NCBI GenBank assembly: GCA_039179985.1
Contig: JBCDED010000007.1
Location: 1-64,000, forward strand
DNA length: 64,000 nt
Source of the DNA: JBCCMQ01 sp039179985
GTDB lineage: Bacteria; Pseudomonadota; Alphaproteobacteria; Rhodobacterales; Rhodobacteraceae
Direction: 5' to 3'
Positions 18,263 through 27,121 of the stretch are shown here, in pieces. Position 1 is the stretch's first letter. Each line of letters begins with the position of its first letter. The notes under the pieces were generated by a model. It was not told where the DNA came from and made no database searches. It saw nothing but the letters and a program-made list of their open reading frames with translations. The translations under genes and the position numbers were made by a program.

Positions 18263-19447
18263 TCAGGCTGCGGTGACCATCAGGGCCTCAAGCCCATGGA
18301 AATGGTATAGATTGGCGTAGCGGGGTGGCTCGGTCAGGCGCAGGTTCGGTAAGCGCGCGAAAAGCACACGAAGGCCGATCTGCAACTCCAGCCGCGCCAG
18401 GGGCGCGCCCACGCAGAAATGCCGCCCGGCGCCGAAGGCCGAGTTTGGGACAACGGTTCGCCCGGGGTCGAACCGGTCTGCGCCCGCCCAGACGCTGTCG
18501 TCCCGGCCCGCCGAGGCCAGCAGGCAGGCCACCTGATCGCCCCGGCGAAAGCGGTGGCCAAAAAGTTCCAGATCCTCGTAGATCCAACGGGTGAACATAT
18601 GCAGTGGCGGATCCCAGCGGAGGATTTCCTCGACCGTGCCCGCGACGGTCCCGGCGCGTGTGGTTGCCAGTGCATCCACATCTTCGCTCAGGAGCGCCCG
18701 GAGTCCGTTACCGAGAGTGTGCACCGTTGCCTCGTGCCCCGCGTTGAGAAGCAGGATGCAGGTTGTGATTAGCTCGTCGGTCGAGAGCTTCTCGCCATCC
18801 TCTTCCGCCGCGATAAGATGGGTGATCAGATCATCGGCAGGGTCGCTGCGGCGGTCGTCCACATAGCCGCGCATGAATTCGGAAAAATCGCGCGCCGCTT
18901 CGGAGGCCGCCACTTCGTCGGCGTGGGTGCGGCGCGCCTGATACATGGTGACCATGGAATTTGACCAGCGCAGCAGGTCGGGCGCCATGCTTTCCGGGAC
19001 GCCCAGAAGCCGGGCGATGACGATGACCGGGATGGGCGTGGCGTAGGCCGGGATCAGGTCCGGCTCGGGCTTGAAACCATCGATCAGCCGGTGGCAGAGC
19101 GCCTCGATCTCGGGCGTGAGGTCCCGGATCCGGCGTGAGGTGAAGGCCCGCAGGACAAGCCCTCGCAAGCGCGTGTGGCGCGGTGGCTCCAGCTCCAGCA
19201 TCGAATGGGCTTCGACGTCATAGAAGGGCTGGGTGTGGGGAGTGATCCGGGCACGCATCTCCGGTGGTACCTCGCGCCCCATGCGCGTATCCCGCAAAAC
19301 CGCTTGCACCGCCCGGTGAGAGGCGGCGCAAACAAGCCCATAGTCTTCCCAGTAAATCAGATCCCCCGCCGATCGGAGCGCTGCGTAGAACGGATATGGG
19401 TCCTGAACGAAGACCGGATCGGTGGGTGGCTGGGCGAAACGCTCCAA
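18263..19447 (-). CDS. Cytochrome P450
   Basis: A soluble class-I bacterial P450 of 394 residues. Oxygen-activation motif AGHEAT is at 236-241, the ExxR pair E274/R277 in EEILRW, and heme ligand C345 in FGAGRHFCVGAPLARLE. The substrate is unknown. No ferredoxin partner lies beside it, although fpr is 6 kb away. The start is only 10 bases beyond the stop of the fused TRAP permease gene on the same strand, so it is probably co-transcribed, suggesting the P450 acts on an imported organic acid. Confidence 0.94.
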   Translation of the reverse strand: MERFAQPPTDPVFVQDPYPFYAALRSAGDLIYWEDYGLVCAASHRAVQAVLRDTRMGREVPPEMRARITPHTQPFYDVEAHSMLELEPPRHTRLRGLVLRAFTSRRIRDLTPEIEALCHRLIDGFKPEPDLIPAYATPIPVIVIARLLGVPESMAPDLLRWSNSMVTMYQARRTHADEVAASEAARDFSEFMRGYVDDRRSDPADDLITHLIAAEEDGEKLSTDELITTCILLLNAGHEATVHTLGNGLRALLSEDVDALATTRAGTVAGTVEEILRWDPPLHMFTRWIYEDLELFGHRFRRGDQVACLLASAGRDDSVWAGADRFDPGRTVVPNSAFGAGRHFCVGAPLARLELQIGLRVLFARLPNLRLTEPPRYANLYHFHGLEALMVTAA

Positions 19448-19457
19448 CGGGTGGGGC

Positions 19458-21695
19458 CTAGTCGGCCCCGCGCACCCGGAGCGGCATGTCCGGGTTCGGC
19501 TGGATCACCTTCTGCACGAAGAAGGCGGCTGCGGTCAGGGCCACGCCGATGATATCGGTGACCCATCCGCCCTCGATCATGAAGAGCGCAGCCACGATCA
19601 GCGCAAGCCGGATGAACCATGCCGCACGTCCGCCCATGAACCAGCCCTGCACGCCTCCGGAGAGAAGGAATACACCAAAGACCGCTGTAAGGCCCGCCCG
19701 GATGACCTCGAACCAGCTTCCGTCCATCAGGATGGCGCCATTGTAGAAGAACATGAAAGGCACGATGAAAGCGGCAATGCCGATCTTGAAGCTGGCGACC
19801 GAAGTCTCCATGGGGTTGGCGCCGGATATGCCCGCCGCCGCATAGCTCGCCAGCGCCACCGGTGGCGTGATCGCCGAAAGCACTGCGAAGTAAAAGACGA
19901 AGAAATGCGCCGTCAGCTGCGGGATGCCAAGCTGCACAAGGCCGGGGGCCACGACCGAGGCGGCAACGGCATAGGCCGCCGTGGTCGGCATGCCCATGCC
20001 CAGAAGAATCGCGATGCACATGGCAAAGAAGAGCGCGAGCAGTTGACTGGCCTCAGCCAGACCCAGAAGCAGCGCCGAGAAGCGCGCGCCGACTCCGGTC
20101 AGCGAGATGACGCCGACGATGATGCCCGCGCAGGCACAGACCGCGATGATCTGGATCGACATGGTGCCCGCAAGCTCAAAGGCCTTGAGAATGCTGCGCG
20201 GTCCCATGCGGTAGGGGGTCAGCCAACTGACCACAGCGGCCGAGAGGGTCGCGAGCGTTCCGGCGCGGATCACCGAATAGCCCATGAAGAGCGCGGCAAT
20301 CAGGATGATGATCGGCAGGAACAGATAGACCTGACGGACCATGCGGTTGAACTTGGGCAATTCATCCTCGGACATGCCGCGCATGCCCAGTTTCGCCGCC
20401 TCAAAATCGACCATGAAGTAGACCGACACGAAGTAGAGCACCGCCGGGATGATCGCGGCGATGGCGATGTCGGTATACGGGATGCCGGTGATCTCGGCCA
20501 TGATGAAGGCACCGGCGCCCATGATGGGCGGCATGATCTGCCCGCCGGTGGAGGCCGCGGCCTCCACCGCGCCAGCGGTCTTTTTGTGGTAGCCCACCTT
20601 TTTCATCAAGGGGATTGTCAGGCTGCCTGTGGCCACAACGTTGCCCGCAGATGTGCCGTTGATCATACCCATGAGACCCGAGGCGAAAATCGCCACCTTG
20701 GCCGGGCCGCCGCGCGCGCGCCCGGCGGCGGCGAAGGCGAAGTTGACGAAGTAGTCGCCCACTTTGGACGCCTGCAGGAAGGCCGCGAAAATGATGAAAA
20801 GGATGATGTAGGTCGACGAGACCGCTGTCGTTGGCCCGAGGATGCCGGCGTCTGTGTAGACCTGACTGAAAAAGCGTTGCCAGGTCACCGCGGGTGCGTT
20901 CAGAAAGCCCGGCAGGTACTGACCGGCAAAGACATAGATCAGGAAGACGGAAGCGATGATCACAAGGGCCAGACCGGCCACCCGGCGCGTCAGTTCCATG
21001 ATCAGGGCGACGCCCGCGACGGCGGCAATCGAGATGCCGATGGGCGCGAAAGGGGTGCCCGTGGAGTTGCGCATCAGCGTGCCGTAGATCGTGATCAGGT
21101 AGATGGCGACGGCCAGTCCGCAGGTGCCAAGCACAAGGTCGATCGAGGAGAACCCGGCCCGGTCGCGGCGGTGGAACCAGCCCAGAGCGATCCCGCCGAA
21201 GGTCGCCAGCAAAAGCGGCGCCCCGTAGAGCCATGTTTCGTTGAACTTGATGCCCGCGTCGATGCCGTTCCACATGAGCCCGCCGGCGATCTCCATGGCG
21301 AATGAGATAGCCGCGCCGCAGGCAAAAAGCGCCGGGAACATCAACACCCAGCCGAGCTTGCCCAGAAGAGGCGTTTCATCGCGGGCCGGATCCCGGAAAT
21401 CATAGGCAGAATAGAGCAGGAAGCCCAGAAACAGCGCCCCGGCCACGTGGACGATCCGGAAATTCCAGGTCTCCAGCGGGAAGGTCGGCAGGAAGGGGAT
21501 CGAGATCCCCGTCCAGTCGTTGATCGACAGGCCGTTGAGCGCTGCCATGTGGAAGGCCGCGTAGAGGGTCGCGAGCGTGCTGACGATCAGCAAATTCCGG
21601 CCTTTGAACGCGCGGCGGTTGCGCTCTACCGGCTCGTCATCGACACCCTCGGCTATCAGGTGATCGTCGGTCTCAGCGGCGTTCGCGTCGCTCAT
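19458..21695 (-). CDS. TRAP transporter fused permease (TAXI type)
   Basis: A 745-residue inner-membrane protein in which the small (DctQ-like, about 4 TM) and large (DctM-like, about 12 TM) TRAP subunits are one chain, as in TAXI-type systems. Visible large-subunit elements include GMINGTSAGNVVATGSLTIPLMKKVG, STGGQIMPPIMGAGAF and GMGMPTTAAY. An acidic, soluble N-terminus (about 1-35) precedes the first TM. ATG 21695 has GAGAGGAA upstream. The likely binding protein is encoded 6 kb away at 27.8-28.8 kb. The P450 gene follows at 10 bases. Confidence 0.93.
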   Translation of the reverse strand: MSDANAAETDDHLIAEGVDDEPVERNRRAFKGRNLLIVSTLATLYAAFHMAALNGLSINDWTGISIPFLPTFPLETWNFRIVHVAGALFLGFLLYSAYDFRDPARDETPLLGKLGWVLMFPALFACGAAISFAMEIAGGLMWNGIDAGIKFNETWLYGAPLLLATFGGIALGWFHRRDRAGFSSIDLVLGTCGLAVAIYLITIYGTLMRNSTGTPFAPIGISIAAVAGVALIMELTRRVAGLALVIIASVFLIYVFAGQYLPGFLNAPAVTWQRFFSQVYTDAGILGPTTAVSSTYIILFIIFAAFLQASKVGDYFVNFAFAAAGRARGGPAKVAIFASGLMGMINGTSAGNVVATGSLTIPLMKKVGYHKKTAGAVEAAASTGGQIMPPIMGAGAFIMAEITGIPYTDIAIAAIIPAVLYFVSVYFMVDFEAAKLGMRGMSEDELPKFNRMVRQVYLFLPIIILIAALFMGYSVIRAGTLATLSAAVVSWLTPYRMGPRSILKAFELAGTMSIQIIAVCACAGIIVGVISLTGVGARFSALLLGLAEASQLLALFFAMCIAILLGMGMPTTAAYAVAASVVAPGLVQLGIPQLTAHFFVFYFAVLSAITPPVALASYAAAGISGANPMETSVASFKIGIAAFIVPFMFFYNGAILMDGSWFEVIRAGLTAVFGVFLLSGGVQGWFMGGRAAWFIRLALIVAALFMIEGGWVTDIIGVALTAAAFFVQKVIQPNPDMPLRVRGAD

Positions 21696-21855
21696 GTCTG
21701 GGTTCCTCTCCCCGGCTTCTGGGGTATCTGCATGCACCGTACCCTGCCGTTGGGGCAAGCCGCTGGCAAGGGGCGGGATGAAAGGGCTTGATCAGAAGGC
21801 CGCGACACCCGAGTGTGCCCGTGGACTTAGAGCAGCGACAGGTAAGGCAAGGCGG

Positions 21856-22845
21856 ATGAGCGGACTGCTGGCACTTCTCGACGACGTTGCGGCCCTGACA
21901 AAGATCACGGCGGTTCAAATAGATGACATTGCCAGTCAGGCGGCCAAGGTCGGCGCGAAAGTCGGTGCCACGGTCATCGACGACGCGGCGAAAGCGGGGG
22001 CCAAGGCGGCCGGTGTCGTGATCGACGACGCTGCGGTCACACCGAAATACGTGACCGGGCTGCCAGCGGCACGCGAATTGCCCATCGTCTGGAAGATCGC
22101 TCGCGGCTCGCTCTTTAACAAGCTGGTCATACTTTTGCCCGCCGCGCTGTTGCTGTCAGCCTTCGCGCCCTTTCTTCTGACGCCGCTTCTGATGCTCGGG
22201 GGCTGCTATCTGTGCTTCGAGGGCGCAGAGAAGATCCTCCACTGGCTAAGGCCCCATCCCGAAACGCATGCCGAGGAAACACCGGGCCTCGATGCCGCGC
22301 GCCTCGAAGAAAGCCGGGTCAAGGGCGCGATCAAGACGGACTTCATCCTCTCCGCCGAGATCATGACACTGTCGCTCTCTTCCATCACGTCCGACAGTGT
22401 CTGGATTCAGGGGCTGGTTCTGGCCGTGGTCGCCGTCGCGATCACTGCGCTGGTCTACGGCGCCGTCGCGCTTCTGGTGAAGATGGACGATGTGGGCCTG
22501 AAACTTGCGCAGATCGGCCGCCTCGGGCTCACGCGGTCTTTCGGGCGCTGGCTGGTGCGGGCCATGCCCTCGGTTATGCGGGTGATCTCGATCATCGGGA
22601 CGGCGGCCATGCTCTGGGTGGGCGGGAACATCATCGTCCACGGGCTCCACAACCTGGGCTGGCATCTGCCCTACGACACGATCAAACACGCCGCTGAAGC
22701 GGTGGGTGGTCCCTCGGGCTTTCTCAAATGGCTGGTCACGGCGACGCTTGACGGGATAGTCGGTCTGGCGCTCGGGGCCTGCCTCGTGCCGCTGGTGGAC
22801 CGCATTGCGCCGCTCTTCGGTGGGAAAGCCTCGACGAGCCACTGA
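21856..22845 (+). CDS. DUF808 family membrane protein
   Basis: 329 residues, of the YedI-like DUF808 family of unknown function. The N-terminus (LLALLDDVAALTKITAVQIDDIASQ) is the family hallmark, followed by the repeated pattern VIDDAA and TPKYVTGLPAARELPIVWKIARGSL. Several TM segments start near residue 92 (LVILLPAALLLSAF) and continue at about 190-225 and 260-320. ATG 21856 is chosen from the family N-terminus with GGCAAGGCGG upstream. Divergent from the TRAP permease. Confidence 0.88.
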   Translation: MSGLLALLDDVAALTKITAVQIDDIASQAAKVGAKVGATVIDDAAKAGAKAAGVVIDDAAVTPKYVTGLPAARELPIVWKIARGSLFNKLVILLPAALLLSAFAPFLLTPLLMLGGCYLCFEGAEKILHWLRPHPETHAEETPGLDAARLEESRVKGAIKTDFILSAEIMTLSLSSITSDSVWIQGLVLAVVAVAITALVYGAVALLVKMDDVGLKLAQIGRLGLTRSFGRWLVRAMPSVMRVISIIGTAAMLWVGGNIIVHGLHNLGWHLPYDTIKHAAEAVGGPSGFLKWLVTATLDGIVGLALGACLVPLVDRIAPLFGGKASTSH

Positions 22846-22939
22846 TGTCGGTGGCTGACGCGGGGTCCTGCGTCGGCACCGACGGGCCGGCGCGCGCTTG
22901 GCACGGGCTCGATGCCCGGGGCAAGCGCCCTGCCTGCGC

Positions 22940-23863
22940 TCAGAACCCTACCGACGACGCGCCCTTGAGATGCAGGATGCGGCGGGCGTCGTCGGGCGTA
23001 GCAATCTCGCGCCCGACCCCTTCGATGATCTCCCGGGCCTTCACCACTTGTGCCGCAGATGAGTGAGCCAGTTCGCCGGGACCGATCCAGAGCGAGTCTT
23101 CCAGCCCCACGCGCACGTTGCCGCCCTGCGCGGCCGAGATCGCGGCGATGGGCATCTGATTGCGGCCCGCGCCGAGCACCGACCAGATATAGGTCTCGCC
23201 AAAGAGCCGGTCGGCGGTACGCTTCATATGCGCCACGTCATCGGGATGCGCGCCGATCCCGCCCAGAAGGCCAAAGACCGTCTGGATAAAGAACGGACCT
23301 TCGATGAGCCCGCGGTCGCGGAAATTGGCAAGGTTATAGAGATGCGCGGTGTCGTAGCATTCAAACTCGAACCGCGTGCCCGTCGCGCGCAGTGTGGTCA
23401 GCACATATTCAATGTCGCGGAAGGTGTTGCGGAAAAGAATATCGTGATTGCCCAGATAGTCTGCTTCCCAATTGTGCTTGAGGCTCTTGAACCGGTTCAG
23501 CATCCCAAAAAGCCCGAAGTTCATCGACCCCATGTTGAGCGAGGCGACCTCGGGCTTCCAGTGCTCGGCCGGACGCACGCGTTCTTCCACCGTCATCGTC
23601 GGCGCGCCGCCCGTGGTGATGTTGATCACGGCGTCCACCTGGTCGCGGATGGCCCCAAGAATGGGCGCGAAGGCTTCGGCGCTCTGGTCAGGCGCGCCGG
23701 TCATGGGATCTCGGGCGTGGAGGTGGACGATGGCGGCCCCTGCGCGCGCCGCGTCCACGGCGGCGATGACGATCTCCTCGGGCGTGACCGGCAGGTAATC
23801 CGACATCGACGGCGTGTGGATCGCCCCGGTCACGGCTGCGGAAATGATAACGGGATCTGGCAT
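22940..23863 (-). CDS. Beta-keto acid cleavage enzyme family (BKACE, DUF849)
   Basis: A 307-residue TIM-barrel Zn enzyme. BKACE proteins condense a beta-keto acid with acetyl-CoA and release a CoA ester and acetoacetate; substrates vary (3-keto-5-aminohexanoate, dehydrocarnitine and others). Metal-ligand motif HLHARDP is near residues 46-52, followed by NITTGG (about 79) and the late Zn-site strand VRVGLEDSLWI (about 258). ATG 23863 follows GGAGGA. It is divergent from an SDR, a typical partner in such catabolic sets, with a LysR regulator just beyond. The substrate is not predictable here. Confidence 0.9.
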   Translation of the reverse strand: MPDPVIISAAVTGAIHTPSMSDYLPVTPEEIVIAAVDAARAGAAIVHLHARDPMTGAPDQSAEAFAPILGAIRDQVDAVINITTGGAPTMTVEERVRPAEHWKPEVASLNMGSMNFGLFGMLNRFKSLKHNWEADYLGNHDILFRNTFRDIEYVLTTLRATGTRFEFECYDTAHLYNLANFRDRGLIEGPFFIQTVFGLLGGIGAHPDDVAHMKRTADRLFGETYIWSVLGAGRNQMPIAAISAAQGGNVRVGLEDSLWIGPGELAHSSAAQVVKAREIIEGVGREIATPDDARRILHLKGASSVGF

Positions 23864-23950
23864 GGCGGTCCTCCTCTGCGCCGCAGACTGCCCGATTGAC
23901 AGATCTGCCGCCAGTTGCGTTTTGTGGCCTCCAGTCAGGGGAGGCATGGC

Positions 23951-24727
23951 ATGGATCTGGAACTGAGCGGCCAAAGGGTCATTGTCACGGGCGCGGCGGC
24001 GGGGATCGGACTTTCGATCGCCCGTGCCTTTGCGGGTGAGGGGGCTGCGGTGATCGTCTGTGACACCGATCCGGCGGCGCTGGCCGCGCTGCCCGAGACT
24101 GCGCCCGGTGTCCGGGGCTTTCCCTGCGACGTGGCAGACCGGGACGCCGCGGGCGGCTTCATGGCTGAAGCGCTGAAGAGTCTCGGCGGCCTCGACACTC
24201 TTGTGAACAACGCCGGTATCGCCGGACCCACGGGCGCGATCGAGGATATTCCGCCGGAGGCATGGGACCGTTGCCTCAGCGTCTGCCTGACTGGCCAGTT
24301 TAATATCACACGGCTGGCGGTGCCTGCGCTGAAGGCCAGCCCGAATCCGTCCATCGTGAATATCTCGTCGATGGCGGGCCGCGTCGGTTTTGGGTTGCGG
24401 TCGCCCTATGCGGCGGCGAAATGGGGCGTCATCGGTTTCACCAAGTCGCTCGCGATCGAACTCGGGCACGACGGCATCCGGGCCAATGCGATCCTGCCGG
24501 GGCTTGTGGCGGGCGAGCGCCAGCGCCGGGTTCTGGAGGCCAAGGCGAAGCGGCTTGGCAAGAGCTATGCCGAGGTCGAGGCGCAGGCCTTTTCCTACAC
24601 ATCCATCAAGGACTACGTGCGCCCCGAAGAGATTGCCGACCAGGCGCTCTATCTGGCCTCCGGGCGGGGCCGGACGATCTCGGGTCAGGCGATATCGGTC
24701 TGCGGCGACACGCAGATGCTGGCCTGA
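23951..24727 (+). CDS. SDR family NAD(P)-dependent oxidoreductase
   Basis: 258 residues of the classical short-chain dehydrogenase type: cofactor motif TGAAAGIG near 12-19, NNAG near 87, catalytic Ser in VNISSMAG near 138 and YAAAKWG (Tyr-x3-Lys) near 154. Because the cofactor strand is followed by CDTD, NAD is more likely than NADP. ATG 23951 is set by AGGGGAGG. Divergent from the BKACE gene, ending 4 bases before the convergent LysR gene. Probably a hydroxy-acid dehydrogenase that makes or uses the BKACE keto acid (inference). Confidence 0.88.
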   Translation: MDLELSGQRVIVTGAAAGIGLSIARAFAGEGAAVIVCDTDPAALAALPETAPGVRGFPCDVADRDAAGGFMAEALKSLGGLDTLVNNAGIAGPTGAIEDIPPEAWDRCLSVCLTGQFNITRLAVPALKASPNPSIVNISSMAGRVGFGLRSPYAAAKWGVIGFTKSLAIELGHDGIRANAILPGLVAGERQRRVLEAKAKRLGKSYAEVEAQAFSYTSIKDYVRPEEIADQALYLASGRGRTISGQAISVCGDTQMLA

Positions 24728-24731
24728 GCCC

Positions 24732-25622
24732 CTAGAGCGCGCCCATCTCTTCGGCGAGGTAGTCAAAGACAAGCCGGACCCGGCGGCTGGTGTTCACCTC
24801 GCGGTGCGCCACCAGCCAGACAGGAATCTCAAACGGATCGAACCAGTCGGCCACCCGCTGCATAGTCGGGTCCATATCGCCGATGCGGCAGGGCATGATC
24901 CCGATGCCGTGTCCTGCGCGAGCCAGTTCCCAATGGACGATGTGACTGCCGGATATCAGCGGGAAGTTTTCCGCACTGACCGGCAGGCCCTTCTTGCGCA
25001 GGCTTTCAAGATAGTTGGCGTTGTCCTCGAACCCGATGAAGGGGGCAGCGGCCAGATCCTCGGTTGATGCGAACGGACCTTCGCGGTCCATGAAGTCCCG
25101 TGACGCATAAAGTGCGGCGGTTTCAGAGCTGATCTTTCGTCCGATCAGGTCAGGGTCCGTGGGGCGGGCGCCTCGGACCGCGATGTCGGCCTCACGGCGC
25201 CTGAGGTCCGTCAGCGCGTTCGAGGCGAGAATATCGACAACGATCCGCGGGTGCGCGGCGCGCAGGCGGCCGAGGATGCCGGGCAAGAGATAGGCCGCAG
25301 TCACCTCGGCCGCGGTGATTGTCACCCGGCCTTCCACCGATTGCGCCTGGCCCGAAGCCGTTAGCGAGACCTGCGTCGCCGCATCGCCCATGGCACGCAT
25401 CTGTTCCACCAGCGCCCGGCCCGTCTCCGTCAGTTGAAGGCTGCGACCCACGCGCTCGAAAAGGATGACGTCTAATTCTTCTTCAAGCCCGGCGACCTGC
25501 CGCCCGAGCGTCGGCTGCGTCACCCCAAGCGCCCGCGCCGCGGCCGACAGCGAGCCTTCCTCTGCCGTCACGAGCACCGCCCGCGCGCGGTTCCAGTCGA
25601 AAGTGACACTGCGCCAATCCAT
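24732..25622 (-). CDS. LysR family transcriptional regulator
   Basis: 296 residues. The N-terminal winged HTH has WNRARAVLVTAEEGSLSAAARALGVTQPTLGRQVAGLEEEL, and an effector domain from about residue 95 begins GRVTITAAEVTAAYLLPGIL. It may control the adjacent SDR/BKACE genes or, as in many LysR systems, the divergent gene at 25739. ATG 25622 is preferred over 25640/25634 because it is closest to the HTH. Confidence 0.88.
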   Translation of the reverse strand: MDWRSVTFDWNRARAVLVTAEEGSLSAAARALGVTQPTLGRQVAGLEEELDVILFERVGRSLQLTETGRALVEQMRAMGDAATQVSLTASGQAQSVEGRVTITAAEVTAAYLLPGILGRLRAAHPRIVVDILASNALTDLRRREADIAVRGARPTDPDLIGRKISSETAALYASRDFMDREGPFASTEDLAAAPFIGFEDNANYLESLRKKGLPVSAENFPLISGSHIVHWELARAGHGIGIMPCRIGDMDPTMQRVADWFDPFEIPVWLVAHREVNTSRRVRLVFDYLAEEMGAL

Positions 25623-25738
25623 GCAAAAACGCATAAGCAATACGCAAAAAAGGTCAATTCACTTTCGGTTATTGCAGAAGTAAAACCGCTCGGACGCGAA
25701 AGAGTTCACCCCCCATCCTTTTTTCGACGGAGCCTCCC

Positions 25739-26362
25739 ATGATTGCCCAAGACACCCGTTTCTGGGATCGGATCGCCCCCAAATACGCCCGCCAGCCCAT
25801 TGCCGACGAAGCCGCCTACCTCAAGAAGCTGGAAAAGACGCGGGAGTTCCTGCGCCCCGACATGCAGGTTCTGGAGTTTGGCTGTGGCACCGGTGGCACC
25901 GCCGTCGCCCATGCGCCCTTTGTGCGCCATGTCCACGCCGTGGATCTGTCCGGTCAGATGCTGGCCATCGCGGAAGAAAAGGCAAAAGATGCGGGCGTTC
26001 AGAACGTCAGCTTCGAGCAGGTGTCGGTGGAAGAATTCATCGGCTGGGACGACAGTTACGATGCCGTTCTTGGCCTAAGCCTACTGCATCTTCTGGAAGA
26101 CCCGGATGCCGCGCTGGCAAAAGTGCACCGGATCCTGAAGCCGGGCGGAATCTTCGTCAGCAGCACGGCCTGTTTGTCCGACGGCCTGAGCTGGCTGAAG
26201 CCCGTCCTCGGTGTCGGGCGGTGGCTTGGCAAGGTGCCCCATGTGACCTTCCTGTCCCAGAGCGGACTGGAATGCCGGGTCGAGCGGGCGGGGTTCGAGC
26301 TTCTCTATTCCTGGCGTCCGGGTCCCAAGAAGGCGGTGTTCCTGATCGCCCGGAAACTCTGA
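25739..26362 (+). CDS. Class I SAM-dependent methyltransferase
   Basis: 207 residues. SAM-binding motif I is VLEFGCGTGGTAVAH near 44-58, motif II VHAVDLSGQMLAIAEEKAK, motif IV YDAVLGLSLLHLLEDPDAAL and post-motif ILKPGGIFVSST. The N-terminus RFWDRIAPKYARQPI is common in small-molecule and quinone methyltransferases. The substrate is unknown. It is divergent from the LysR gene (116-base spacer) and stops 78 bases before a second methyltransferase, which has its own Pho box, so the two are probably separate units. Confidence 0.83.
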   Translation: MIAQDTRFWDRIAPKYARQPIADEAAYLKKLEKTREFLRPDMQVLEFGCGTGGTAVAHAPFVRHVHAVDLSGQMLAIAEEKAKDAGVQNVSFEQVSVEEFIGWDDSYDAVLGLSLLHLLEDPDAALAKVHRILKPGGIFVSSTACLSDGLSWLKPVLGVGRWLGKVPHVTFLSQSGLECRVERAGFELLYSWRPGPKKAVFLIARKL

Positions 26363-26377
26363 GACGTACGAATTAGA

Positions 26378-26395
26378 CTGTCGCCAAACTGTCAT
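26378..26395 (+). promoter_or_regulatory. Pho box upstream of a methyltransferase gene
   Basis: Two 7-base direct repeats, CTGTCGC and CTGTCAT, with a 4-base spacer CAAA match the PhoB consensus architecture (CTGTCAT-N4-CTGTCAT) with one mismatch in the first half. It ends 45 bases before the GTG at 26441, which fits promoter activation. Confidence 0.75.
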
Positions 26396-26440
26396 ATTTA
26401 AGCGACTAGAAGGGCGGGACGACTCAGGAAGGACCTCGAA

Positions 26441-27067
26441 GTGCCCCCCGACTACGACCTTGACCGCGCTTACGAAATCCATGGACCCGAAGACGCCAAA
26501 AAGCTCTACGGAAAATGGGCGAAAACCTATGACAGTTCCTTCGGGGACGATTGGGGTTACGTGGCACCGCGCGAGATCGCGCGTATCCTTCTGGCGGAGA
26601 TGCGCGACGATACTCCCGTCCTCGACATCGGCGCAGGGACAGGGGCCGTGGCCGAGCATCTGGAGGGCGCGAAAACGGACGCGCTGGACATCACGCCCGA
26701 AATGCTCGCCGTGGCTGCAGGAAAGGGCCTCTACCGCACCTGCATCGAAGCTGATCTGACCAAGACGCTGCCCCTGGAAGACGACGCCTACGGCGCAGTG
26801 ATCTCCTGCGGGACATTCACCCATGGCCATGTGGGCCCGGAGTGTTTTCCCGAACTTCTGCGCATCACCCGGCCCGGCGCCATCTTCGTTTGCGGTACCA
26901 TTGCGCCAGTTCTCGACGGCGCGGGATTCGGCTCGGCGCTGGCCGGACTCGTGGCCAGTGGTCGCATCACGCCAGTGCGTTTTCGCGAAATTGCCATTTA
27001 TGAAGGCGCCGAGCACCCGCACCGCAATGATCGCGGGCTTGTGATGGTTTTTCGCAAGCAGACCTGA
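26441..27067 (+). CDS. Class I SAM-dependent methyltransferase (WBSCR27-like), probable Pho regulon member
   Basis: 208 residues. The N-terminal region YEIHGPEDAKKLYGKWAKTYDSSFGDDWGYVAPREIA is typical of the WBSCR27-like group. SAM motif PVLDIGAGTGAVAEHL is near 60-73, ALDITPEML near 86, and AYGAVISCGTFTHGHVGP near 112. A GTG start at 26441 has AGGAAGGA 10 bases upstream. The Pho box just before it suggests induction on phosphate limitation, so a role in phosphate-starvation physiology such as lipid remodelling is possible but unproven. The substrate is unknown. Confidence 0.82.
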   Translation: MPPDYDLDRAYEIHGPEDAKKLYGKWAKTYDSSFGDDWGYVAPREIARILLAEMRDDTPVLDIGAGTGAVAEHLEGAKTDALDITPEMLAVAAGKGLYRTCIEADLTKTLPLEDDAYGAVISCGTFTHGHVGPECFPELLRITRPGAIFVCGTIAPVLDGAGFGSALAGLVASGRITPVRFREIAIYEGAEHPHRNDRGLVMVFRKQT

Positions 27068-27087
27068 GCCGCACGGCGGCCTGGGTT

Positions 27088-27121
27088 TTGCGTTTCCATC
27101 GCTTTAGGGTATAATCATTGC
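27088..27121 (+). promoter_or_regulatory. Sigma-70-type promoter, probably giving a leaderless mRNA
   Basis: TTGCGT (27088-27093), a 16-base spacer and a perfect TATAAT (27110-27115). The expected transcription start, about seven bases after the -10, falls on the A of the ATG at 27122, and no Shine-Dalgarno lies between. Confidence 0.65.
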
